From Candidatus Binatia bacterium (GTDB taxonomy: Bacteria > Desulfobacterota > Binatia > UBA12015), in contig DATCMB010000021.1 of NCBI GenBank assembly GCA_036563615.1, forward strand, positions 248,001 to 312,000: a DNA stretch of 64,000 nucleotides, written 5' to 3'. The position numbers and the translations under genes were made by a program. The notes below the pieces were generated by a model. The model saw only the letters and a list, made by a program, of their open reading frames with translations, was not told the DNA's origin and did not search any database. The first letter of the stretch is position 1. The number at the start of each line of letters is the position of its first letter. Positions 16,747 through 25,384 of this stretch are shown here, in pieces.

Positions 16747-18111
16747 TCAGCGGTAGTGGCAGTAGGCGCACGAGCTCGCGTCGCCCGCGCCCATGAACGG
16801 CGGGTCGTTCGAGCGGTCGTCGTCCTGGTAGAGCGCGACCCGCTCCTCGACGTTCTCGAGCCGCTCGCGCACCGCGGCGACGAACTCCGGCCGCCAGCCG
16901 CTGCTCTCGCCGACCGACAGCGCGGTCGCGTACGACGAGCGCGCCTGCTCGGTGCGTCCGCCCTTCGCGTAGATGTCGCCGAACAGCGTGAACGTGCCCT
17001 CGATGTTGTGCGGCGCCATGCCGTCGTTGAAGCAGATCTCGCCCTGCGTGCCGCAGAGCTGCGCGACCTCGTTGAAGGTCACGTCGAGCAGATGCAGCAC
17101 GCGCTGGTAGAGCGGGTCGCTCGGCGGCACCGCCGGCGCGACCGCGAACAGGTCGAAGGCGTTGAACAGCGTGTTGATCTCGGCCGCGTACTCGAGCTCC
17201 TCGATGGCGCGCTCGATCGTGGCCGGGTCGTCGAAGCCCACACCCTTCGCGTACGTCGCGGCGGCCGCGAAGCCGGGCACGCGCGAATCGCCGACGCCGT
17301 CCTTCCACAGGAGCGGCACGGCGCGGTCGAACGCCTCGCGCGACGCGAGCACCTCGCGCTTGGCGTGCGGGCTCGGCGCGAGCGGATCGGCGACCAGCTG
17401 CCCGTAGCGATAGAGGTGCATCATCCCGAGCAGGAAGTACGAGCGCGCCGCACGCCGGTCGCCCGCGACCGCGCGCCGCAACAGACGCAGCGCCTCGTCG
17501 CCGCGGTCGGCGTCGCCCCAGAGCGTGTCCCAGAACGCCGCCTCGCCCGCCGCCGCGTCGCGCGACGGCTTGCGCGAGATCACCGCGCCGGCGCCGTTCG
17601 CGACGAACTCGTGCATGCGGACGAGGTAGCGCGCGTCGCCGACGGTGAGCCAGAGCTGCACGAAGCCGACCGGACCGACGACCGGCTCGTAGCCCGGCCC
17701 GGACGCGAGCACGTCGATCCCGCGCCGCGTGTAGACGACGCGGCGCACGCCGCCCGCGCTCCCGCTCGGATCGCGGTAGACGTAGCCGTCCGACACGCGC
17801 GACCAGCGCTCGCAGGGCAGCTCGACCGTCGGACCGCCGGTCACGAGGTTGGTCGCCGTCGGGTAGTACGCGATGCGCAGCGTCGCCGACGACGGGCACA
17901 CGGTCGGATCACGCAGCTCGCGCAGCGCGCGATCCGCGCCGATGCGGATGTGCGCCGAGCCCCGACCCGACGCCGCGTCGTGGCGGAAGACCCCGAGCTT
18001 GCCCTCGGTCAGGAGGATCAGCGCCTCGGCGCGCTCGGCGCCGAAGAGCAGCAACGGCGTCAGCACGAGAGACAGCAGCAGAGGAGTCGAAAGCCGGGTC
18101 GCGGTCCGCAT
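16747..18111 (-). CDS. Secreted TPR-like protein ending in a CxxCH haem-type motif
   Basis: A 454-residue exported protein. I chose the ATG at 18111, eight bases after AGGGGG, over a GTG at 18120. It has a signal peptide (LLLSLVLTPLLLFGAERAEA), an N-terminal beta-rich domain of ~170 residues, then helical repeats from ~200 to 430 (for example EALRLLRRAVAGDRRAARSYFLLGMMHLYRYG, GDIYAKGGRTEQARSSYATALSVG). The last residues are SSCAYCHYR, a single CxxCH as used for covalent haem c. Function unknown; repeats suggest a periplasmic scaffold, possibly with one haem. Confidence 0.7.
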   Translation of the reverse strand: MRTATRLSTPLLLSLVLTPLLLFGAERAEALILLTEGKLGVFRHDAASGRGSAHIRIGADRALRELRDPTVCPSSATLRIAYYPTATNLVTGGPTVELPCERWSRVSDGYVYRDPSGSAGGVRRVVYTRRGIDVLASGPGYEPVVGPVGFVQLWLTVGDARYLVRMHEFVANGAGAVISRKPSRDAAAGEAAFWDTLWGDADRGDEALRLLRRAVAGDRRAARSYFLLGMMHLYRYGQLVADPLAPSPHAKREVLASREAFDRAVPLLWKDGVGDSRVPGFAAAATYAKGVGFDDPATIERAIEELEYAAEINTLFNAFDLFAVAPAVPPSDPLYQRVLHLLDVTFNEVAQLCGTQGEICFNDGMAPHNIEGTFTLFGDIYAKGGRTEQARSSYATALSVGESSGWRPEFVAAVRERLENVEERVALYQDDDRSNDPPFMGAGDASSCAYCHYR

Positions 18112-18192
18112 GAGGGTCACCCCCTATCCGCACGACGCAGGGCGGACAAGTTGCGTCGGTATGCGCTTTTTTCGATATGTGCCGGACGGCCG

Positions 18193-19023
18193 ATGAGACC
18201 GTCCCTCGCCCTCGAGCAGCGAATCGAGCGCAGGCTTCTGCGCTTGCGTGCCAACCGGCACTGGTTGCGCGTGAAGTCGCTCTTCCTGCCGAACGTCGTC
18301 ATCCTGTCGCACAAGCGCAGCGGCTTTCAGTGGTTCCGCCAGATCTGCCACGCCAACATGCGGCGCCACGTCGTCATGCCGCCGGGCGCACGATACCAGC
18401 ACTTCAACGTCGAGCGCGTCCCGGAAAAGAACAAGCTGAACCACAACGCGATCCTGCTCGTGCGCGACGGGCGTGACGTGATGGTGTCGCTCTACATGGC
18501 GTCGACGCGCGACGGCCCGGGCGGCACGCGGCGCTGGGAGGGCGACGGGACGCCGATCAGCTTCCGCGACTTCCTGCGCACCGAGTTCATGGAGCTGCGC
18601 AACGCGCGCCGCGAGGTCATCCGGCGCATGAACCCGGTCGACTACTGGGCGAAGTTCAACGCCGACTGGCTCGCGAGCCCGCACATCGTGAGCATCGTGC
18701 ACTACGAGCGCCTGCTCGAGAACCAGCGCGGCGTGATCTGCGACGTGCTGCGCGCGTTCGGCTACGCGGAGGACGAGATCGATCCGGTCGAGGTGCAGCT
18801 CGACTTCGACCGTCACTCGCCGGTGGGCCGCAACATCCCGAGCGGCTACCGTCGCATGACGACCGGCAACTGGCGGCGCATCTTCACGCCCGACGACGAG
18901 ACCTGGTTCGAGGCGCGCGCCGGCGCGACGCTGCGCGCGCTCGGCTATCCGACGCGCAAGGACGGACCGACGCTCGAGATCGCCGCGAACGCGCAGTTCG
19001 CCGGCGCCCGGGGCGTGAGATAG
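18193..19023 (+). CDS. Sulfotransferase
   Basis: A 276-residue cytoplasmic P-loop sulfotransferase. The 5'-phosphosulfate-binding loop is SHKRSGFQWFRQI near 39-51, in place of the common K-S-G-T-T-W. The 3'-phosphate-binding segment is ILLVRDGRDVMVSLYMAS, and the C-terminal RRMTTGNWRRIFTPDDE corresponds to the family's G-x-W-x3-F region. It would transfer sulfate from PAPS to a sugar or lipid. It opens toward the ABC export block on the opposite strand, so sulfation of an exported glycan is a reasonable inference. Confidence 0.85.
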   Translation: MRPSLALEQRIERRLLRLRANRHWLRVKSLFLPNVVILSHKRSGFQWFRQICHANMRRHVVMPPGARYQHFNVERVPEKNKLNHNAILLVRDGRDVMVSLYMASTRDGPGGTRRWEGDGTPISFRDFLRTEFMELRNARREVIRRMNPVDYWAKFNADWLASPHIVSIVHYERLLENQRGVICDVLRAFGYAEDEIDPVEVQLDFDRHSPVGRNIPSGYRRMTTGNWRRIFTPDDETWFEARAGATLRALGYPTRKDGPTLEIAANAQFAGARGVR

Positions 19024-19030
19024 CCGCGCT

Positions 19031-19756
19031 TCAAGCGCCGCGCTCGTAGGCCGCGGTCACCTCCGCGGCGGGGCCGTCGAGCTTCACGCGGCCCTCGTGC
19101 AGCCAGATCGCGCGCTGGCACATCTGGCGAACGGTCTCCATCGAGTGGCTGACCAGCACGAGCAGCGAGGCGCGCTCGACCATGTCCTCGAGGCGGCGCC
19201 GCGCCTTCTCCTGGAAGCGCGCGTCGCCCGCGGCGATCACCTCGTCGAGCAGCAGCACGTCGGGCGAGATCGCGGTCGACACCGCGAACGCGAGGCGCAC
19301 GAACATGCCCGCCGAGTACGTCTTCACCGGCCGGTCGAGCGCGCTGCCGAGCTCCGTGAACTCGGCGATCTCGCGCATGCGCTCGCGGATCTCGGCGCGC
19401 GAGAGCCCGAGCAGGAGACCGCGGGTCAAGATGTTGTCCCAGCCCGTCGCCTCCATCTCGAAGCCGGTCGCGAGCTCGAACAGGCAGGCGATGTCGCCGT
19501 CGACGACGACGCGTCCGGTGGTCGGCGCGTAGATGCCGCACATGACCTTGAGCAGCGTCGTCTTGCCGGCGCCGTTGAAGCCGATGATGCCGACGCGCTC
19601 GCCGCGCTCGATCTTGAGGTTCAGATCGCGCAGCGCGGTCACGGCGCGCGGCTCCTCGTCCGCGGGCCAGACGCCGAACGCGCGGCTGATCCGCTCGCGC
19701 AGGCTGCGCGCCTTCTGCGCCGGGAAGGTCAGCGAGACGGAGGTGAGCTCGACCAT
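19031..19756 (-). CDS. wzt: ABC exporter ATPase for polysaccharide (Wzt/TagH type, short form)
   Basis: A 241-residue nucleotide-binding domain: Walker A GFNGAGKTT, signature TYSAGMFVRLAF, Walker B DVLLLDEVIAAGD and H-loop LVSHS. The N-terminal LRERISRAF insertion and the CLFELATGFEMEATGWDNI segment are typical of O-antigen and teichoic-acid exporters. It lacks the C-terminal carbohydrate-binding domain seen in the second ATPase of this cluster. It pairs with the permease immediately upstream (3-base gap). Confidence 0.92.
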   Translation of the reverse strand: MVELTSVSLTFPAQKARSLRERISRAFGVWPADEEPRAVTALRDLNLKIERGERVGIIGFNGAGKTTLLKVMCGIYAPTTGRVVVDGDIACLFELATGFEMEATGWDNILTRGLLLGLSRAEIRERMREIAEFTELGSALDRPVKTYSAGMFVRLAFAVSTAISPDVLLLDEVIAAGDARFQEKARRRLEDMVERASLLVLVSHSMETVRQMCQRAIWLHEGRVKLDGPAAEVTAAYERGA

Positions 19757-19759
19757 TCT

Positions 19760-20629
19760 TCAGAGCCAGAACACGAGACGCGGACGTGCGAGGCGCATCG
19801 CGAACACCGCGCAGGCAAGGACGAACGCGAGGCTCAGCGCGCTCGCGACGTAGTGCGACGGCTCGGGGAAGTCGTTGTACAGCAGCGGGACGCGGATGAT
19901 CATCATCAGGTGGTAGAGCGGGTTCCAGGTGAGGAACCACGCGAGGTCGTGCTTGACCAGCAGCCCCGCCGGGAACATCACCGGCGTCGCGTAGAACAGC
20001 GCCTGCACGCCGACCGACTGCAGGTACTGGAAGTCGCGCACCGCGGTGTTGAGCACCGCCGACAGGCAGCACATCGCGAACCCGAACAGCATCCACGCCG
20101 CGAGGCCGGGGATCGCGAGCAGCCACATCGGGGTGATGCGTCCGCCGAGCGCGACGATCACCACCGCGACCGCGCACAGCCCGAGCAGCAGCGTGAAGAA
20201 CGCGGCGAGCGTCATGCGCAGCGGGTAGGTGTAGAACGACACCTTGGCGATCTGCTTGATGTAGCCCTCGGCCGCGAGGAACGCGATCGCGCCGCTGTCG
20301 AGGCACGCCGCGAAGAACGCCCACAGCGTCAAGTTGAGAAAGAGGTACGGCAGGAACTCGCGCAGCTCCATGCCGAAGAGCTGCGAGAAGACGATGCCGA
20401 TCACGATCGACATCAGCAGCGGCGCGAGCACCGCCCACACCATGCCGAGCATCGTCGCGGTGTAGCGGCGCAGGATGTCGAGGCGCGCGAGCTGCCACGC
20501 GATGCTGAACGTGTGCAGGTGCGCCTGGCGCGAGCCGAAGCGCGGCCGCGGAGCGCTCGGACGGGCGCCGCCGCCCCCGGCCGGACGCTTGCTCGCGTCG
20601 GCGTCCACCGGTTGCGACGCGCCGCTCAT
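19760..20629 (-). CDS. wzm: ABC-2 polysaccharide export permease (first pair)
   Basis: A 289-residue membrane protein beginning with the ATG that overlaps the upstream glycosyltransferase stop codon as ATGA. After a Pro/Gly-rich head of ~40 residues come RRYTATMLGMVWAVLAPLL and about six helices, with FQYLQSVGVQALFYATPVMFP and WNPLYHLMMIIRVPLL, typical of Wzm/TagG permeases. With the adjacent ATPase it forms an exporter of a lipid-linked glycan across the inner membrane. Confidence 0.92.
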   Translation of the reverse strand: MSGASQPVDADASKRPAGGGGARPSAPRPRFGSRQAHLHTFSIAWQLARLDILRRYTATMLGMVWAVLAPLLMSIVIGIVFSQLFGMELREFLPYLFLNLTLWAFFAACLDSGAIAFLAAEGYIKQIAKVSFYTYPLRMTLAAFFTLLLGLCAVAVVIVALGGRITPMWLLAIPGLAAWMLFGFAMCCLSAVLNTAVRDFQYLQSVGVQALFYATPVMFPAGLLVKHDLAWFLTWNPLYHLMMIIRVPLLYNDFPEPSHYVASALSLAFVLACAVFAMRLARPRLVFWL

Positions 20630-21597
20630 CGGAACCACCCCGCGACCTCGGCGCCGTCGCGCCGGCGCCGCGCCTGGATCCAGGCGCGCTGACGGCGCGC
20701 GCGCGGCGCAAGCCGCGCGACCTCCCACAGCGCCGGCAGCGAGCTCCACTCCCACGCGAGACAGCCCGCGACCACCGCGGCGTCGCGCGCGAGCCCGCGC
20801 ACGCCGCAGCGCCGCCACACCGCCGCGTCGACGTTCTTGATCCGCATCAGGAAACGGTTCTTCACCGAATGTCGATTGAGCATCGCCGGAAGCTGCGCGC
20901 GCCGCGCCGGCAGGACCCGCCGCACGTGGTAGCCGAGGGCGGAGGGGACGTAAAGGCAGTCCCAGCCGAGAAGCTGCGCGCGCCAGGCGACGTCGGCGTC
21001 CTCGCGGTAGGCGAAGAACGCTTCGTCGAAGAACTCGCCCTCGACCGAGACGTCGTCGATCATCGCGCGCCGGTAGAGCGCGGCCGCACCGGTCGCGCCG
21101 AAGACGAGCTCCGGCGTGCCGTAGCGTCCGTCGTCGGGCTCCTCGGAGCCGCGGTCGAGGTGGCGGAACGTGCGCCGGAACTCGATGCCGGCCGAGTCGA
21201 TGCGCGGCGGCGACACGGGACGCCCGTCCTCGTCCATGCGCAGGAGCTTGCCGCACAGCGTGCCGAGCGGCGCCGGCCGCTCCGCGTAGGGCGCGAGCTC
21301 CTCGAGAAAGCGCGGATCGAGCACGACGTCGGGGTTGAGCACCAGCACCCAGTCGCCGCGGCTCGCCGCGATCGCCTGGTTCTGTCCCGCGGCGAAGCCG
21401 ACGTTCGCGCCGTTCTCGATCACGCGCGTGACGACCGCGTGACGCCGCGCGATCGCCACGCTGCCGTCGCGCGAGTCGTTGTCGACCACGATCACCTCGC
21501 GCGGCGCGAGCGTCTGCGCGGCCAGCGAGTCGAGGCAGCGGCCGAGGTGGCGTGCGCTGTCGAAGGTGACGATCGTCACCGAGACGTTCGGCGTCAC
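20626..21597 (-). CDS. Family 2 glycosyltransferase (rhamnosyltransferase-like)
   Basis: A 323-residue GT-A enzyme. VTIVTFDSARHLGRCLDSL opens the fold, IVVDNDSRDGS is the nucleotide-binding segment, LNPDVVL supplies the metal-binding region, and FFDEAFFAYREDADVAWRAQLLGW contains the E-D catalytic-base motif common in WbbL-type rhamnosyltransferases. The last ~50 residues are basic and may bind the membrane. It sits between two ABC exporter pairs, 1 base after the Wzt with C-terminal domain, and overlaps the next permease by 4 bases. Confidence 0.9.
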   Translation of the reverse strand: MTPNVSVTIVTFDSARHLGRCLDSLAAQTLAPREVIVVDNDSRDGSVAIARRHAVVTRVIENGANVGFAAGQNQAIAASRGDWVLVLNPDVVLDPRFLEELAPYAERPAPLGTLCGKLLRMDEDGRPVSPPRIDSAGIEFRRTFRHLDRGSEEPDDGRYGTPELVFGATGAAALYRRAMIDDVSVEGEFFDEAFFAYREDADVAWRAQLLGWDCLYVPSALGYHVRRVLPARRAQLPAMLNRHSVKNRFLMRIKNVDAAVWRRCGVRGLARDAAVVAGCLAWEWSSLPALWEVARLAPRARRQRAWIQARRRRDGAEVAGWFR

Positions 21598-21598
21598 G

Positions 21599-22852
21599 TC
21601 AGCCCGCGGTGCCGTCGCGCGCGCCGTGCGACGGGCGCGCGAGCGTCGCGCGCACCGGCAGCGCCGCGACGCCGGTGAAGCTCGGGCCCGAGCCGGGCGC
21701 GACCTGCAGCACCAGCGCGCGGTCCCACCAGTCGAAGCTCTGGTCGACGTGCGCGCGGTCGGTGTGCAGCGCGACGCTCACCGAGTAGCTGCCGGCGCCG
21801 ACGGCGAGCTCGACGTCGAATGCCGCGACCAGCTCGTCGCCCGCCGCGCAAGGCTCGTGCGCGACGCCGAGGTGGAAGGTATTCGAGCCGAAGACGTCGT
21901 TGCCGAGACGGTCGCGGATCAGGAAGCCGACGGTCGGCGACGGCATGGCGCGGTTCGTGCGCAGCCGCACGCGGATCCTCGCCGTCTCGCCGACGGTGAA
22001 CGAGCGCCGCGGCGCTCCTTGCGTGTCGAGCAGCTCGACCGCGACGATCTCCGCCTCGCGCGTGCCCGAGCGCGTCACGACCTGACCCTGCGCCTCGACC
22101 TGCACGATCTCGCGCTCGTGCTCCTTCTGCGCGATCATCGCGTTGTAGTAGTCGAAGACCGCGTCGGGCGGGCCGTCGCGCAAGAGCGTGCCGCGGTCGA
22201 GCAGGATCGCGCGCTGGCAGAGCGCCTTCACCGCCGCCGGGTCGTGGGTCACGAAGAGCAGCGTCGTGCCCTGCTCCTGGAACGAGCGGATGCGCGCCAT
22301 CGACTTGTGCTGGAAGTACGCGTCGCCGACCGACAGCGCCTCGTCGACGATCAGCACGTCGGGGCGCACCGCGGTCGCGATGCTGAACGCGAGGCGCACC
22401 TGCATGCCGGTCGAGTACGTGCGCACCGGCTGGTCCATGTGGTCGCCGAGCTCGGAGAACTCCTGCACCCAGGGCAGCACTTCTGCGAGCGTTGCTTCAT
22501 CGAGTCCGAGGAGCTGGCCCGCGAGCGTCGCGTTCTGCCATCCGGTGAATTCTGGATGGACGCCGAGCCCGAGCTCGAGCAGCGCCGCGACGCGTCCCTC
22601 GACCGTGAACGAGCCCTCGCTCGGCAGCGTCGTGCCGGTCAGCACGCGCAGCAGCGTGCTCTTGCCGGCGCCGTTCATGCCGATGATGCCGAGCGACTCG
22701 CCGTCGCCGACCTCGAAGCTCACGCCGCGCAGCGCCCACTCCTCCTCGTGACAGACGATGCGGTCGCCGCTCAGCCACTCGACGAGACGCAGCATCGGGT
22801 GGCGGTAGCGCTTGTACTTCTTCCCGAGCGAGCGGGCGACGATGCGCGGCAT
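21599..22852 (-). CDS. wzt: ABC exporter ATPase with C-terminal carbohydrate-binding domain (Wzt, long form)
   Basis: A 417-residue protein: a nucleotide-binding domain at ~1-250 (Walker A GMNGAGKST, signature TYSTGMQVRLAF, Walker B DVLIVDEALSVGD) and a beta-sandwich at ~265-410 (GETARIRVRLRTNRAMPSP, VGFLIRDRLGNDVFGSNT), as in Wzt proteins that recognise the glycan end before export. This domain makes the cargo specificity of this exporter distinct from the other pair. It lies 6 bases after its permease gene and 1 base before the GT2 gene. Confidence 0.93.
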   Translation of the reverse strand: MPRIVARSLGKKYKRYRHPMLRLVEWLSGDRIVCHEEEWALRGVSFEVGDGESLGIIGMNGAGKSTLLRVLTGTTLPSEGSFTVEGRVAALLELGLGVHPEFTGWQNATLAGQLLGLDEATLAEVLPWVQEFSELGDHMDQPVRTYSTGMQVRLAFSIATAVRPDVLIVDEALSVGDAYFQHKSMARIRSFQEQGTTLLFVTHDPAAVKALCQRAILLDRGTLLRDGPPDAVFDYYNAMIAQKEHEREIVQVEAQGQVVTRSGTREAEIVAVELLDTQGAPRRSFTVGETARIRVRLRTNRAMPSPTVGFLIRDRLGNDVFGSNTFHLGVAHEPCAAGDELVAAFDVELAVGAGSYSVSVALHTDRAHVDQSFDWWDRALVLQVAPGSGPSFTGVAALPVRATLARPSHGARDGTAG

Positions 22853-22858
22853 GACGGC

Positions 22859-23644
22859 CTACAGATGGTCCGCGAGCTCGCCCGAGAGACGGCGGAAGGT
22901 CATGCGGCCGAGCAGCAGCGCCGCGACCGCCAGCACGACCTGCGGCACGTACGAGCTCCAGTCGGGCCAGCGGCCGTGCAGCAGGATCTCCTGGTAGCCG
23001 ACGACGACGTTGGTCATCGGGTTCAAGCGCACGAGCGACTGCGTGCGCTCGCCGAGCACCGACAGCGGGTACACGATCGGCGTGAACCAGAACCAGAGCT
23101 GCAGCCCGATCGCGAGCAGGTGGCCGACGTCGCGGAAGAAGACGTTCACGACGCCGAGCGCCGTCCCGAGCCCGAGCGCGAGCGACTGCTGCACGAGCAT
23201 CAGCGGCACGACGCCGAGCACCGACCAGCCCGGAAAGCGTCCCAGCGCGAGCAGCAGCACGAGCAGGATCGTGAACACGATCGCGAAGTTGACCAGCGCC
23301 GAGATGAGGACGATCGTCGGCAGGCTCGCGCGCGGGAAGCTCACCTTCTTGATCAGGTTGCCGTTCTCGAGGAACACCGTCACCGAGCGCGTCAGGATCT
23401 CGGTGAACGCGCTCCAGGTGAAGATGCCGGCGCACAGAAAGATGCCGTAGCCGAGCGCGTCGTGCGCACCCGGCACGCGCGTCCGCATCAGGTGGCCGAA
23501 GATCACGGTGTAGACGAAGACCAGCGTCAGCGGATGGAGCACGGCCCACGCGCTTCCCAGCACCGACCCGAGGTAGCGCGCCCGGAACTCCCGCCGCGCC
23601 ATGCCGAGGATGAAGCTGCGATAGCGCCAGAGGTTGCGCAGCAT
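22859..23644 (-). CDS. wzm: ABC-2 polysaccharide export permease (second pair)
   Basis: A 261-residue six-helix permease. REFRARYLGSVLGSAWAVLHPL near the N-terminus, LIKKVSFPRASLPTIVLISALVNF in the middle and IVYPLSVLGERTQSLVRLNPMTNVVVGYQEIL near the C-terminus are conserved in Wzm and KpsM-type proteins. It is the first gene of the minus-strand export operon (22859 back to 19031). Confidence 0.93.
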   Translation of the reverse strand: MLRNLWRYRSFILGMARREFRARYLGSVLGSAWAVLHPLTLVFVYTVIFGHLMRTRVPGAHDALGYGIFLCAGIFTWSAFTEILTRSVTVFLENGNLIKKVSFPRASLPTIVLISALVNFAIVFTILLVLLLALGRFPGWSVLGVVPLMLVQQSLALGLGTALGVVNVFFRDVGHLLAIGLQLWFWFTPIVYPLSVLGERTQSLVRLNPMTNVVVGYQEILLHGRWPDWSSYVPQVVLAVAALLLGRMTFRRLSGELADHL

Positions 23645-23817
23645 CGTGCTGCGGCGGCGCTACCACTTCACTCCGACACGGGCAACGCGCGCGCGCCGCA
23701 AGACGGCCCGCGGGATTGCGCCGCACGGCGCGCGCGGCTACTCGACGCGCCGATGCACCGGGTGGGCAACGCCGAGCGTCGCGCGCTGCGCGACGCTCGC
23801 GGATCGGGAGCGGACGC

Positions 23818-24429
23818 GTGAGCGCCGCCAAGGTCAAGGACATCGCGGTGCCCGCACGGCGGCGGCGTCGGCGCGAGATCGTCGCGTGGACGCTCGCCGG
23901 CGCGGCCGTCGTGCTCGCGATCGTCTTCTTCCGCGAGCACCGCTTGAGCGAGCGTCGCCTCGCGGCGAAGGACCAGGAGCTCGAGGGTCTCGCCGCAGCC
24001 GACAACGACCGGCGGATCTGCCTGCGCGAGCTCGCCGAGGCGCGTGCGTCCGCGCGCGACAAGGAAGCGGCGCTCGCGCTGGTCGCGACCCCCGGCACGC
24101 AGCTCGTCCAGCTCGAGCCGCAAAGCGGTGACGAGCCGTACCGCGCGACCGTGCTGCTCAACCGTGAGCACGCGAGCGCGATCATCCTCGTGCGCGAGCT
24201 CGAGCCGCAGGAGGGCAAGAGCTACCAGCTCTGGCTGATCCGCGGCGACGAGAAGATCGCGGCCGGCATCCTGCGCACCGATCCGACCGGCGCGCTGCAG
24301 GCGCGCATCAGCCAAGAGGTGCTGCGCGGCGGCCGTCCGGACGCGTTCGCGGTGACGGTCGAGCCCGAAGGCGGCATGCCGCAGCCCACGGGGCCGACGA
24401 TCCTGCTCGGCAAGGTGCCCGCGGCCTGA
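23818..24429 (+). CDS. Membrane protein with RskA-type anti-sigma C-terminal domain, no zinc-finger part
   Basis: A 203-residue protein; I chose the GTG at 23818 because GGGAG lies 8-12 bases before it. A basic N-terminus is followed by one membrane helix (IVAWTLAGAAVVLAIVFF, ~20-37), a coiled-coil-like charged stretch, and a domain reading SYQLWLIRGDEKIAAGIL, ending with AFAVTVEPEGGMPQPTGP. That domain is the periplasmic sensory part of RskA-type anti-sigma factors. The cytoplasmic sigma-binding zinc-finger region is missing and no sigma gene is adjacent, so this is an orphan sensor-like protein. Confidence 0.75.
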   Translation: MSAAKVKDIAVPARRRRRREIVAWTLAGAAVVLAIVFFREHRLSERRLAAKDQELEGLAAADNDRRICLRELAEARASARDKEAALALVATPGTQLVQLEPQSGDEPYRATVLLNREHASAIILVRELEPQEGKSYQLWLIRGDEKIAAGILRTDPTGALQARISQEVLRGGRPDAFAVTVEPEGGMPQPTGPTILLGKVPAA

Positions 24430-24493
24430 TGCTCCGTCTACGCCTGCGCTCGGCGCGCTCGGCGCGAGCGTCGGGCGTACGGGCTCGCGTCAG

Positions 24494-25222
24494 TCAGGCG
24501 TACTGACGCATCAGCGCGACGCGGAACGGGTTGCTCGTCGCCTCCGCCTCGGCGCGCAGCGCCGCGCGGTCGAGCGGCACGCGTCGCAGGTCGACGCTCA
24601 CCGTGCCGCCGTCCGCCGCGACGATCGCGTACTCGGCGTGCAGCAGCACCTCCGGCGTCCGCCCGCCGACGTACTGCTTGAACGGCATCCCGACGCTACC
24701 GGGATTCACGAGCAGCGCGCCGCGGTGCTGACGGAGCATCTGCAGGTGCGTGTGACCACCGGCGAGCACCGTCGCCGAGATGCCGCGCAGCGCCTCGTCG
24801 AGCACCTCGGGCGCGGTGGTCGCGAGCAGATCTTCCGTGTGCGAGCGCGGCGAGCCGTGGAACAGGAAGAGCGTTCCGGCGCCGTCGAGCGGCAGCTCCG
24901 CGGTCGGGACGAACGTGCGCAGGAACGCGAAGTCCTCGGGCGTGAGCTGCTCGCGGCACCACTCGACCGCCTCGATCACGATCTCGGCCTCGGTGTAGCC
25001 GGCGATCAGGCGCCGATCGAGGAGGAACGCGTCGTGGTTGCCGACGATGCAGAGGCAGCCGAGCTCGCGCAGCAGCGCGATCACCTCGTTCGGACGCGGT
25101 CCGAGGGTCGCGACGTCGCCCAGGCAGACGACGCGATCGACGCCGGCGCGCCGGGCGTCGGCGAGGACCGCGCGCAGCGCGACCTCGTTTCCGTGCAGGT
25201 CCGAGATGAGAGCGATTCGCAT
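24494..25222 (-). CDS. YfcE-like metallophosphoesterase
   Basis: A 242-residue calcineurin-type phosphoesterase from the Met of MRIALISD. All metal motifs are present: D8 and H10 (SDLHGN), D36 (GDVATLGP), N62-H63 (GNHD), HGSPRS and the final GHTHLQM. It would be a two-metal phosphodiesterase or phosphatase in the cytoplasm. The closing NPGSVGMPF is typical of the subgroup. Substrate unknown. Confidence 0.9.
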   Translation of the reverse strand: MRIALISDLHGNEVALRAVLADARRAGVDRVVCLGDVATLGPRPNEVIALLRELGCLCIVGNHDAFLLDRRLIAGYTEAEIVIEAVEWCREQLTPEDFAFLRTFVPTAELPLDGAGTLFLFHGSPRSHTEDLLATTAPEVLDEALRGISATVLAGGHTHLQMLRQHRGALLVNPGSVGMPFKQYVGGRTPEVLLHAEYAIVAADGGTVSVDLRRVPLDRAALRAEAEATSNPFRVALMRQYA

Positions 25223-25384
25223 GCGTGCGGTCCCGTCGGCGGTGCGGCGCGGATCATTGACCGGCGGCCCAGCTCCGGCAAGCACCAGTTCGCGCCGACC
25301 CTCGAGAAAGACCGCCCTGACGCCGCCCGCCACCTCCATCGTGGCGCAGGTCGAGCGGCGCACCAAGCAGGGCGCTCGAGACGC

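Noticed and set aside
16756-18120. Long open frame on the plus strand running through the CxxCH-protein gene and into the sulfotransferase
   Set aside because: Arg/Ala-rich translation with no family features opposite a clear minus-strand gene; only the part from 18193 is a real gene.
21479-23821. 780-codon plus-strand frame across the ABC export genes
   Set aside because: Same reason; the minus-strand genes carry full Walker and permease motifs.
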